DNA from: Photobacterium jeanii
GTDB lineage: Bacteria; Pseudomonadota; Gammaproteobacteria; Enterobacterales; Vibrionaceae
Direction of reading: 5' to 3'
Assembly (NCBI RefSeq): GCF_001650345.1
Contig: NZ_LVHF01000033.1
Location: 62,001 to 126,000, forward strand
DNA: 64,000 bases
Position numbers and translations under genes: made by a program. This document shows positions 18,358-26,357 of the stretch, piece by piece. How positions within the stretch are numbered: position 1 is the stretch's first letter; every line of letters starts with the position of its first letter. The notes below the pieces were generated by a model that did not search any database, was not told the origin of the DNA, and saw nothing but the letters and a program-made list of their open reading frames with translations.

Positions 18358-18474
18358 GTTTTATCCTAATACTCTGATTTTATTTCTTATTTATGCCACT
18401 TGAAGTGGGCTTTCTTGTATTGTGTTATCCATAGCGAGTGACTCAGTGGTAAGCCACTCGCTAAAAGTTTGTAC

Positions 18475-19665
18475 TTAGGCGTTATCCAGCTCTGGTGTCA
18501 TTGCCTGTAGACCTTTCTCTCGACGGTTAGCATGTGCGATAAACAGCAAACCAATCACAGGAACAATGATGGCAGCGTATGGGATCATGCCCGCGCCCAT
18601 TTGACTATCGAGCACCATGCCACCTAAGAAGCCACCAAAAGCATTCGCTAAGTTAAAGGCTGAAATATTGGCAGTGGCAGCCAATTCTTGTCCTTCACCA
18701 CCGTGGTTCATTACTCGAAGCTGCATCGCAGGTACGTTGGCAAACGATGCAATACCAAACACAAATGCTGCCGCTACAAACATCACTTTGCTTTCAACCA
18801 CCAGCCCTACTAGCACCAGTGACACAATCATCGCAAAGGCCCAGAACATTGATGCTTTTTGCAGATTCTTATCTGAAGAATGTCCACCAAGGGTGTTACC
18901 CGCAATCAAGCCCACACCAACGATAACGAGAATCCAAGTCACAGCATCTTCACCAAAACCTGTCACGTGCATCGCAATAGGCGCAATGTAACCGTACAAA
19001 GTCATGAAGCCAGACCAAGCAAACACGGTGATCGCAAGGCTAAGTAACAGCATTGGATTTTTAAACGCCAGCAATTGTGCTTTAACATCTTTCGCTTCAC
19101 TGTGACCTGTTGATTGGATCACAGTGCCGATGAAGAACAGTGCCACCAGACCGAATGCCGCTACTGTGATAAACGTGGTATGCCAACCGAAATTAAGTCC
19201 AATCCAAGTGCCTCCTGGCACACCTAATACATTCGCAAGAGTCAGGCCGGCAAACATTTGACCCACAGCGCGACCCGCCATTTTTTCAGATACCAAGTTG
19301 GTTGCGACTACAGCACCAATCCCATAGAAAGGCCCCTGAACTAACCCTGTCACCACACGACTTACCATCAAAATGAGATAGTTAGGCGCAAAGGCAGATA
19401 ACAAGTTGCCGGCAATAAATAACACCATCAAACCTGCCAATACGGCTTTCTTATTAAAACGGGCGAGGTAAATCGTCAGTAGTGGGCCACCGAACACAAT
19501 CGCCAGTGCATAAGCACTAATGAGGTAACCGGCTTGTCCTTCAGTAATGGATAATGAATTCGCCACTTGTGGCAAAATTCCAGCAATAACAAACTCAGCA
19601 GTGCCAATCGCAAACGCTGCAAGCGTCAAAATCCATACCTGCAACGGCATTTTTTCTTTATTCAT
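18475..19665 (-). CDS. MFS exporter, DHA1 family (YdhP/AraJ-like)
   Basis: A 396-residue, 12-segment major facilitator. The N-terminus WILTLAAFAIGTAEFVIAGILP is typical of the AraJ/YdhP/SotB drug:H+ antiporter group. The motif C-like LGVPGGTWIG lies near 150. It is an inner-membrane efflux protein of unknown substrate. It lies between grxB and the SDR gene in the same orientation (117 and 106 bp gaps), so it may export the compound or product handled by the neighbouring reductases. Confidence 0.85.
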   Translation of the reverse strand: MNKEKMPLQVWILTLAAFAIGTAEFVIAGILPQVANSLSITEGQAGYLISAYALAIVFGGPLLTIYLARFNKKAVLAGLMVLFIAGNLLSAFAPNYLILMVSRVVTGLVQGPFYGIGAVVATNLVSEKMAGRAVGQMFAGLTLANVLGVPGGTWIGLNFGWHTTFITVAAFGLVALFFIGTVIQSTGHSEAKDVKAQLLAFKNPMLLLSLAITVFAWSGFMTLYGYIAPIAMHVTGFGEDAVTWILVIVGVGLIAGNTLGGHSSDKNLQKASMFWAFAMIVSLVLVGLVVESKVMFVAAAFVFGIASFANVPAMQLRVMNHGGEGQELAATANISAFNLANAFGGFLGGMVLDSQMGAGMIPYAAIIVPVIGLLFIAHANRREKGLQAMTPELDNA

Positions 19666-19771
19666 TGGGATCTCTTTATTATTAATTCGTTAAGTGAGCG
19701 GGATTACAGTTAACTTTCAAAATAAGTTATTCAGGGCGCGGCGCTGTTTATCAACGCCGCACTGATGCGGC

Positions 19772-20440
19772 TTAATTCAGCAGTGCACCACCATCAACAT
19801 CGATGATCGCCCCAGTCATATAAGTGTTTTGAATTGGAAGCAGGTATGCCATAGCCAAATCGCTAGCTTCGCCTACTTTGCCAACAGGAAGACTCTGTTG
19901 CGCTCCAGCTAACATCGCTTGGCGCGCATCGTCAGCCATACCTTGATATGCCTCGGTATTAGTTAAACCTGGGCTTACGGCATTAACGCGAATAGGGGCT
20001 AACTCTTTAGCCAACACTTTGGTTGTGGCTTCAAGTGCAGCATTCATTGCTGTTTTAACATAGGTATTGGCGACCACTTTGCGCGACAACATGCCTGAGG
20101 TTAGCGTGATGCTGCCACCTTGTTTGATATAACGAGCACCATGTTTCGCTGCATTCACCGCCCCCCAGAACTTGGTATCAAATGCCGCTTTCGCTTCTGT
20201 AGTATCAACATCAACAACTTTACCGCCCGGTGCAGAAGAACCTGCTGTAATGATCAGATGATCAAACGCACCAATAGATTCAAAGTAGTGGTACACCGCT
20301 TGTTCATCGCTAATATCTAAGCCGGTTTGACGACTCGCGACATGCACAATGCTGTTTTCACCTTCCAGTTGTTTGGCAACGGCTGCGCCAATGCCTGATG
20401 TTCCACCGATAACCACATAAGTTGTTTGCTCTGTTTTCAT
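19772..20440 (-). CDS. Short-chain dehydrogenase-like protein with altered catalytic motif
   Basis: A 222-residue Rossmann-fold SDR. The coenzyme motif GGTSGIG is at 12-18, the NAG-like position reads TAGS near 65-68, and a catalytic-type Ser lies in LTSGML (S115). The usual YxxxK is not present: the segment reads N125-T-Y127-V-K129, so a Tyr is two rather than four residues before the Lys. The conserved PG motif (VSPGLTNTE) and the C-terminal IDVDGG are kept. It may use Tyr127 differently or bind rather than reduce. First gene of the leftward cluster, divergent from LysR. Confidence 0.8.
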   Translation of the reverse strand: MKTEQTTYVVIGGTSGIGAAVAKQLEGENSIVHVASRQTGLDISDEQAVYHYFESIGAFDHLIITAGSSAPGGKVVDVDTTEAKAAFDTKFWGAVNAAKHGARYIKQGGSITLTSGMLSRKVVANTYVKTAMNAALEATTKVLAKELAPIRVNAVSPGLTNTEAYQGMADDARQAMLAGAQQSLPVGKVGEASDLAMAYLLPIQNTYMTGAIIDVDGGALLN

Positions 20441-20489
20441 GATGACTGCCTCAGTATTGTTTCGATGGAGTTAGTATATTCATTCGACA

Positions 20490-20519
20490 TAATTTGATAA
20501 TTGAGTAATTATCAAATTA
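20490..20519. promoter_or_regulatory. Perfect inverted repeat, probable LysR operator
   Basis: TAATTTGATAATT (20490-20502) and AATTATCAAATTA (20507-20519) are perfect 13-bp arms around GAGT. They sit midway in the 112-bp gap between the SDR gene and the divergent lysR gene. The position and the AT-rich dyad suit a LysR-type binding site controlling both genes; that is inference. Confidence 0.6.
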
Positions 20520-20552
20520 ATTATTCGACTGAGATGAACAATAGAGGCGAAA

Positions 20553-21467
20553 GTGGATAAGTTTTCAGATATGACATTGTTTGTCAGCATAGTGAAGAAT
20601 CAAGGACTAGCGGCCGCTGGACGAGAGCTTGGACTTTCCCCTGCCACGGTTACCGCAAGGTTGCAAGCTTTAGAAGATCGCTACAGCGTCAAATTACTCA
20701 ACCGCAGCACCCGTCATATTTCACTGACCGATGCGGGTGCGATGTACCATCAAGCCTGTTTAGAAATCATAGATAGTGTGCAAGAAACTGAGAATCTTCT
20801 TCAAACCGGTACGAAAGAAGTCCGCGGTTCGCTAAAAATCTCGGCACCTCGCGATATTGGCAAGCAATTTATCTCACCATTAATCTCTGAATTTGCTGAC
20901 CAATACCCAGATGTCGTCCCCTATCTCTATTTAAACGATAACTTATCGAACTTAGCGGAGTCGGGACTGGATATCGTCATCCGTTATGGTGAGCTGGCTG
21001 ACAGCAATTTAATTTCCCGCAAACTGGCATCAAGCCGACGGGTCTTGTGCGCATCTCCTGATTATCTGGCGCGAAAAGGCACGCCGATAACGCCACAAGA
21101 TTTGGCACACCATGATTGCCTAACCATGGTACGTAGCAACGAAGAACTTAAAACTTGGCACTTCCAAGACAGTGAACAGCACAATGTGATCACTGTAGTG
21201 CCCAAACGCTGTTCCGATGATGGTGAAGTGATCCGTCAATGGGCATTGGACGGTGCTGGCATTGCCCTGAAGTCGATTCTCGATGTGCAAGAAGACATTA
21301 AGCAGCAGCGCTTAGTTACTCTACTCAATGGGTATATGAAGAACTTCAACGCTTCAACCTCTGCCACAGGCGCAGATCTGAACGTGATTTACATGAGTCG
21401 CCAATACCAACCCAAACGCATCCGCTTGTTTGTTGATTATTTAATTGAGCGGTTTCAGCAGCTCTAA
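20553..21467 (+). CDS. LysR-family transcriptional regulator
   Basis: A 304-residue LysR regulator with HTH in AAGRELGLSPATVTARLQALE (about 20-42) and NRSTRHISLTDAG, then an effector domain from about 90. The GTG at 20553 is preceded by AGAGG. It is divergent from the SDR-MFS-grxB-nemA cluster and is its likely regulator. In homologous enterobacterial and Vibrio loci, LysR proteins of this CrgA/AaeR-like group often respond to electrophiles or aromatic acids; the effector here is unknown. Confidence 0.87.
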   Translation: MDKFSDMTLFVSIVKNQGLAAAGRELGLSPATVTARLQALEDRYSVKLLNRSTRHISLTDAGAMYHQACLEIIDSVQETENLLQTGTKEVRGSLKISAPRDIGKQFISPLISEFADQYPDVVPYLYLNDNLSNLAESGLDIVIRYGELADSNLISRKLASSRRVLCASPDYLARKGTPITPQDLAHHDCLTMVRSNEELKTWHFQDSEQHNVITVVPKRCSDDGEVIRQWALDGAGIALKSILDVQEDIKQQRLVTLLNGYMKNFNASTSATGADLNVIYMSRQYQPKRIRLFVDYLIERFQQL

Positions 21468-21496
21468 AACCGTGTATTGCGCCTCATTACAAAAAC

Positions 21497-21534
21497 AGGG
21501 CAGACCATTTTACTGATTTGCCCTAGTCTTTTTT
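21497..21534 (+). terminator. Possible terminator after lysR
   Basis: AGGGCA (21497-21502) pairs with TGCCCT (21519-21524) and is followed by a T-run at 21528-21534. Confidence 0.45.
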
Positions 21535-21567
21535 CAACTGTTTTCGTTGTTATTAAAATGAGTGCTG

Positions 21568-22686
21568 TTAATCAATGCGATACTGTTCAATAAGCGCTTC
21601 ATCAAGTTCAATACCTAGCCCCGGCGCATCTGACACCTTCACATAACCGTTATCAAATTGAAGCTGATTTTTCACAAGCGACGTAAATAACGGACTAGTG
21701 CTTTGAGAAAACTCCATCAAAGTTCCATGCTCACAAGAAGCCAAGAAATGCACTGATGCGGCAAGTAGAATTCCAGTACTAAATCCATGTGGAATCAGTT
21801 GGGTACCATGAAGCTGTGCCATGTCGTATATCTTTTTCATCTCAGTGATACCACCACAACGTGTAATATCTGGCTGAACGATATCGGCATTTGACTTGGT
21901 AATAAATTCTTGGAACTCGTAGCGTGTTGTCAGTGATTCACCACCAGCAATTTTTTGCGAAACTTGCTGAGTCAATTTGTTGTAACTGTTTAAACTATCC
22001 GCTAATACTGGCTCTTCGATCCAGTTGAGGTTAAAAGGCTCTAAACGCTTTGCCATCATCGCTGAATGACCACACGTATGCCATTTAGACGCCAAGTCGA
22101 TCTGCACTTCGACTTCAGGTCCTACGGCTTCACGTACAACTTTAACAATTTGATAATCGATTTCAGGATCATCACCAAAGACACCACCACCAAATTTAAT
22201 ACTAGTAAAGCCTTGCTCAATAAGAGCCTTTGCAATAACACTGTTATCTTCTGGGTTATCAGCAGGAATAAAAGTCCCGTAACAACGAATACGATCACGA
22301 TATTTACCACCTAACAAAGTATGTACAGGTACACCATAAAACTGACCCGCAATATCCCATAGGGCAATATCAATCGCACTGATTGCATGAATACCAGCCC
22401 CACGGCGTCCCATGTAATTCGAAGCCCAGTACATTTTGTTCCATAGGCGTTCAATCTCTAGCGGGTTTTCACCCAGTAATAAACGCTTTAAGCCATTACA
22501 ATAAAAATTAGTTTGTGGCGCTTCAATGCATGCTTTGACCATCGCAGGGCTAGTATCTGACTCACCAATACCCACAATACCTTGATCGGTGTGAACCTTT
22601 ACCACTACCGCATCTTCACCCCATTCACACTCAGCCTCTAATGCAGGAACGCGTAAGGTAATCACTTCAATATCTGTAATTTTCAT
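21568..22686 (-). CDS. Enolase-superfamily acid-sugar dehydratase (mandelate racemase group)
   Basis: A 372-residue member of the MR/MLE superfamily: capping domain at 1-130, barrel after. Metal ligands are D197, E224 and E250. Catalytic residues suggest the mandelate racemase subgroup. The KxKxG position reads S162-I-K164-F-G, so the second Lys is kept but the first is Ser. The His-Asp dyad is H300 (IPHG) with D273 (QPDI). This set usually abstracts the alpha proton of a sugar acid and eliminates water. The substrate is not identifiable by eye. It is last in an operon with an EamA carrier and a split UxaA-type dehydratase. Confidence 0.82.
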   Translation of the reverse strand: MKITDIEVITLRVPALEAECEWGEDAVVVKVHTDQGIVGIGESDTSPAMVKACIEAPQTNFYCNGLKRLLLGENPLEIERLWNKMYWASNYMGRRGAGIHAISAIDIALWDIAGQFYGVPVHTLLGGKYRDRIRCYGTFIPADNPEDNSVIAKALIEQGFTSIKFGGGVFGDDPEIDYQIVKVVREAVGPEVEVQIDLASKWHTCGHSAMMAKRLEPFNLNWIEEPVLADSLNSYNKLTQQVSQKIAGGESLTTRYEFQEFITKSNADIVQPDITRCGGITEMKKIYDMAQLHGTQLIPHGFSTGILLAASVHFLASCEHGTLMEFSQSTSPLFTSLVKNQLQFDNGYVKVSDAPGLGIELDEALIEQYRID

Positions 22687-22748
22687 TCTTTCTTTCCTAA
22701 CTATTTTTAATTTATTTTCGTTTTTTTGCTTTTATTTAAGAGTGATAC

Positions 22749-22832
22749 AGCGGCAACACTAAACCCGCCCAGCTTGTTAACAAGCAGGTGAAATGCATAT
22801 CAAAAATCAATTTTTTATAGAGTGTTACCGCT
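22749..22832. repeat. Nested inverted repeats between EamA and dehydratase genes
   Basis: AGCGGCAACACT (22749-22760) is complementary, with one mismatch, to AGTGTTACCGCT (22821-22832). Between them lies the perfect palindrome GCTTGTTAACAAGC (22772-22785). In transcripts of the leftward operon this 161-bp gap could fold into a long branched hairpin, perhaps a processing or attenuation site. Confidence 0.45.
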
Positions 22833-22847
22833 GCTTATTAGCAGCAA

Positions 22848-23789
22848 TTAAGCTGTTTCTTTTTCAGTTGCCGCTGCCAATCCCAATTTACGTTTAATGA
22901 CATTGATATCCATATCGAACAAAATCAAAGCACCAATTACCAATACTAGACCAATGATTTTTTGTGTTGTAACAGCTTCATCCAATAAGAATATAGACAG
23001 TACAAATGCCGATAATGGGATTAAGTTTTGTACCATATTGGCACGAGTAACACCGGTTAAGACTAATGATTTAAAGTACATCACATAAGCCAAACCAGAA
23101 CACACTAAACCTAACATGAGCACGCTAAATAAATTCATGCCACTCGCAAACACCACGCTCACTTCTGATAAGTCGGAACCTTTAAATGCAGCCAAGATAA
23201 CCAATGAAATGGTCGCAAATAAAAATTGGTACAGCATAGTAGAAAGACCATCGTAACGATCTGCAAAGTTCTTATTAATAAAGCAAGAAACGATAAAACC
23301 CATAACACCAATCACCATATACATGTGGCCGATGTTTAAACCTGTATATTGATTGGTAGGATCGAAAGCAATAAAGAACGCCCCGACGAAACTAATAATT
23401 ACCGCAATAGTTTGAATCAAGGTTGGCAACTTTCGGTAAAGCGGAATCGATACCAAGACAGTGAAGATTGGAATCATACCGTTAATCACCCCCACTTCCG
23501 ATGCTGAAATATATTCCAACGCCAGCAGTGAGGTATAAAAGAACATAGCTTGAGCAGCAATACCTGAAATTGCCATTAACGGAATATCTTTCACCTGCAA
23601 CCATTTACGGTCTTTCGTGAAAAAGAAAAACACAATGCCTAGCCCCACAGTTGCAAGACTATAACGCGCAATCGCAAAAACCACCGGATCAAGTTTACCT
23701 GCTAACACGCCAGAAAATGGGAACGAAGCCCCCCACATCACGGCACACATAATCGCTAAGACTAACCCTGTTTTTTCTTGTTTGTTCAT
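22848..23789 (-). CDS. EamA (DMT) family carrier in the acid-sugar operon
   Basis: A 313-residue, 10-segment inner-membrane protein with two EamA repeats (WGASFPFSGVLAGKLDP near the N-terminus; GLAYVMYFKSLVLTGV in the second repeat). The start at 23789 is preferred over an upstream GTG because GGAG lies 7 bp before it. It sits between the UxaA-type dehydratase genes and the enolase-superfamily gene, with no other transporter in the operon. It is the candidate route for substrate uptake or product export. Confidence 0.8.
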   Translation of the reverse strand: MNKQEKTGLVLAIMCAVMWGASFPFSGVLAGKLDPVVFAIARYSLATVGLGIVFFFFTKDRKWLQVKDIPLMAISGIAAQAMFFYTSLLALEYISASEVGVINGMIPIFTVLVSIPLYRKLPTLIQTIAVIISFVGAFFIAFDPTNQYTGLNIGHMYMVIGVMGFIVSCFINKNFADRYDGLSTMLYQFLFATISLVILAAFKGSDLSEVSVVFASGMNLFSVLMLGLVCSGLAYVMYFKSLVLTGVTRANMVQNLIPLSAFVLSIFLLDEAVTTQKIIGLVLVIGALILFDMDINVIKRKLGLAAATEKETA

Positions 23790-23851
23790 GTCTGATCTCC
23801 GCCGCACATTTTAGTAATGTACGGCTAATAATTGAATGGTAGGGAAATTGC

Positions 23852-25027
23852 TTACTCAGGACAGATATTCAGCACTCGCTCAAGTCTTTGATCTTTCTGA
23901 TACAAAGACGCATAAGCAAAACCAACACCTTCAATATTCGTTAGACCGCCATTGGCAACAAAATGAATTTTCTTCACAATTTCATCTGAAACATTATCGA
24001 TAGTATCGGTCGCCTTCATGATGCCGCAGGCATTGATATCCATATCTTCAGTGATCAGATGTTCATTACCGGAGACGCGAATTACTGGCGTAATGGCGTT
24101 GTTGAAACCAGCACCACCTGACGTCCATAAGATTAAATGTGCTCCAAGCGATGCAAAGTGCATTGCTGCTGAACCACACAGGTGAGTCGTCTCTGTGAGG
24201 TAAAAGCCCGGTTTAGTTGGTTTTTCACGATGAAGGTGGTTAATGCGAAGCACATCTTGAATAGCACGAGTCCCCGTTTTATGCATCGCACCATGGGATT
24301 TTTCATCAATTGTGGTTAAGCCACCGACACTATTACCAATCGACATGGTTTCCACATCTGTGCCTTCCACATGCCAGCGGTGCTCCTCTTCTGCAATCAA
24401 CTGACAAATCTTGTCAGCAACCTCAGTACTCACTGCACGCTGGCGAAGAATGTCTTCACAACCAATCAGCTCAATTAACTCACCAGCCATACAGGTTGAG
24501 CCCATATCCACCATCTTATCAACTGCAGCTCCAACACTTGGGTTAGAAGCAATACCAGAACTGGTATCCGAGCCACCACATTTCACACCAATCACCAGTT
24601 TAGATACGGGCACATCCACACGCTCGATACTGTTAGCATAAGCTTCAAGCTTTTTACCCAACTCTATACCTTCACTTATCGTGGTACGCGTTCCTTTTGA
24701 TTTAATGACGGTCATTGAGTAAGCATGCAAACCAGTTGCACGAATAGGTGCAGCAACTAGCTCAGGATCAATCGAGCCACACCCCATTGCGATAACCAAT
24801 ACACCGGCCACATTTGGATTAATTCCGGTATGAATCATGGTATCGATCATTTCTTCGTTACCACCCAGCATGCAGGTGTTGTAGTTCGTGACGACTATTG
24901 AACCTTTCACTTCATTACTGATATTGCGTGCAATGCCTTCACAACATTCATCAACCGCAATAATCAGTAAATGGTTACGTATTCCGAACGTACCGTTTGG
25001 GCGTGGATAACCTTTAAAAGTGCTCAT
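23852..25027 (-). CDS. UxaA-family dehydratase, large (catalytic) subunit
   Basis: A 391-residue protein of the altronate/galactarate dehydratase and sulfolactate sulfo-lyase (SuyB) family. Typical elements are GYPRPNGTFGIRN at the start, ECCEGIAR, NTCMLGG, MGCGSIDPELV, VIGVKCGGSDTSSGIASNPSVGAAVD and WTSGGAGFNNAITPVIRVSGN. Conserved cysteines probably bind an Fe-S cluster or iron. It overlaps the small-subunit gene by ATGA. The two-gene layout is found in SuyAB and in some sugar-acid dehydratases, whereas E. coli UxaA is a fusion. The neighbouring sugar-acid enzyme favours a hexonate or aldarate substrate. Confidence 0.82.
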   Translation of the reverse strand: MSTFKGYPRPNGTFGIRNHLLIIAVDECCEGIARNISNEVKGSIVVTNYNTCMLGGNEEMIDTMIHTGINPNVAGVLVIAMGCGSIDPELVAAPIRATGLHAYSMTVIKSKGTRTTISEGIELGKKLEAYANSIERVDVPVSKLVIGVKCGGSDTSSGIASNPSVGAAVDKMVDMGSTCMAGELIELIGCEDILRQRAVSTEVADKICQLIAEEEHRWHVEGTDVETMSIGNSVGGLTTIDEKSHGAMHKTGTRAIQDVLRINHLHREKPTKPGFYLTETTHLCGSAAMHFASLGAHLILWTSGGAGFNNAITPVIRVSGNEHLITEDMDINACGIMKATDTIDNVSDEIVKKIHFVANGGLTNIEGVGFAYASLYQKDQRLERVLNICPE

Positions 25028-25356
25028 TGTTCAATCTCCATCTCTTCGATAATCAACTCGATAATATTTTCAGGAATATCAAGGCGAATACTGCGCACAT
25101 TCTGAACATGTACTAATTGACCCAAGGCAATATCTGTAACTGCCTTCCCGATAGTGAAGCCAGACTTAATAACTTCCTGACCATTATCGATTGGGCATAA
25201 CGCCACTTTGTTACCAAAAGGGATGTTTTGTAGGACCATGACCTTTGCAACGGTCTGGTTTTCTGTGGAGATGATTTCTACCTCTTCACCTTTGCGCAAA
25301 TTACCCAAAAGCGTCGCCACATTGTCAGCTTTGGAAAGCTGGATCGCTTTAATCAT
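25024..25356 (-). CDS. UxaA-family dehydratase, small (SAF-domain) subunit
   Basis: A 110-residue SAF-domain protein. It begins MIKAIQLSKADNVATLL and contains LQNIPFGNKVALCPIDNGQEVIKSGFTIGKA, the classic N-terminal domain of altronate dehydratase and the SuyA subunit. It pairs with the large subunit through a 4-bp ATGA overlap, so translation is probably coupled. It is the first gene of the leftward operon and divergent from the GntR regulator. Confidence 0.83.
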   Translation of the reverse strand: MIKAIQLSKADNVATLLGNLRKGEEVEIISTENQTVAKVMVLQNIPFGNKVALCPIDNGQEVIKSGFTIGKAVTDIALGQLVHVQNVRSIRLDIPENIIELIIEEMEIEQ

Positions 25357-25373
25357 TATTCGATCTCTTGTTT

Positions 25374-25386
25374 ATTGTCGGACAAT
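25374..25386. promoter_or_regulatory. GntR/FCD-type operator
   Basis: ATTGTC-G-GACAAT is a perfect palindrome 18 bp upstream of the dehydratase start. It fits the TNGTNNNACNA pattern bound by FadR-subfamily GntR regulators. A weaker relative (TTGTTCGACAG) lies at 25521-25531, nearer the regulator gene. Confidence 0.6.
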
Positions 25387-25558
25387 CGACATTAATACAA
25401 ACAACAGATTTACAATAATTGATTTTAGTCAATATCCGGTTGAGTCTTTGCGGCGCAATTCACCGAACTGTGACAGATCGCAGATCTTTTGTTGTTTGCA
25501 GTCGGTTGATCATCGTAAGATTGTTCGACAGAACCCCGTGTACAAACAAGTAAAGACA

Positions 25559-26218
25559 ATGAAGTTCAATAAACAGAGCCTCGAAGAACAAGTGACCGAT
25601 TACCTCCGCGAAAAAATTATTAGTGGGGAGATAAGTCAAGGCGAAAAGATCATCGAAAGCACCATGGCGAAAGAGCTCGATTTATCACGAAGTACGATCC
25701 GAATGGCACTTAACTCGTTGTCGCATGAAGGATTAGTGATCTCGAAACCCTATGCTGGTTGGCATGTAATTTCGTTAAATGAAGATGACTTGTGGGAGTT
25801 GTATAACTTGCGAGTAGCGCTAGAAAGCCAGTCGGCATCTATGGCTGCCGAGCAAGCAACCGACAAAGATAAGCAAGAACTTCAAGCAATCTTAAATGAT
25901 TACCTTCAGCTTTGTGAAGAAAACCCAACGGATCTTCGTGCGATCATCGATGCAGATTTCGCGTTACACAACAGAATTGTTGAAGCAAGTAACAGTAAAC
26001 GAATGGAAAAGATCTACAGTCAAATTGCAAATCAGCTTAAGACTTACCTTTGCATGACTCACTATGACTACGATATTTCCCAAAGTGGACTGAGTCATAA
26101 ACCAATTATTGATGCAATTATTAATGGCGATCCAAAGGCGGCTCGTACTGAAGCAAAGGCAAATATCACCCCCTTCACTGATTTATGTGCTTTGCTAAAA
26201 GCAGAAAAGAAAAACTAA
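25559..26218 (+). CDS. GntR/FadR-subfamily regulator (FCD domain)
   Basis: A 219-residue regulator. The winged HTH (about 8-70) contains MAKELDLSRSTIRMALNSLSHEGLV. The FCD effector domain (about 80-215) contains DADFALHNRIVEAS with its likely metal-binding Asp and His, and a later His in LSHKPIIDAI. I chose the ATG at 25559 because the longer frame starting at 25208 is unrelated sequence overlapping the divergent gene. It should repress the dehydratase-EamA-MR/MLE operon until the sugar acid or a breakdown intermediate binds. Confidence 0.87.
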   Translation: MKFNKQSLEEQVTDYLREKIISGEISQGEKIIESTMAKELDLSRSTIRMALNSLSHEGLVISKPYAGWHVISLNEDDLWELYNLRVALESQSASMAAEQATDKDKQELQAILNDYLQLCEENPTDLRAIIDADFALHNRIVEASNSKRMEKIYSQIANQLKTYLCMTHYDYDISQSGLSHKPIIDAIINGDPKAARTEAKANITPFTDLCALLKAEKKN

Positions 26219-26285
26219 TTCCCCCCAAGGTGAGTCAGTTATTCTCTACTCTTTTCTCTATTAACTGATCACTCCTTGCTCTATC

Positions 26286-26314
26286 AAGGCGCTCACTAAG
26301 CTGGCGCCTTTTAT
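26286..26314 (+). terminator. Terminator between gntR and ada
   Basis: AAGGCGC (26286-26292) and GCGCCTT (26304-26310) form a stem followed by TTATA, between two convergent genes. Confidence 0.6.
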
Positions 26315-26357
26315 ACCGTGTTTATTATCTATACTTGTCACCAGACGAAAGATGGAA

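Noticed and set aside
25208..25558. 117-residue N-terminal extension of the GntR regulator
   Set aside because: Non-homologous sequence overlapping the divergent dehydratase gene; the HTH begins at the ATG at 25559.
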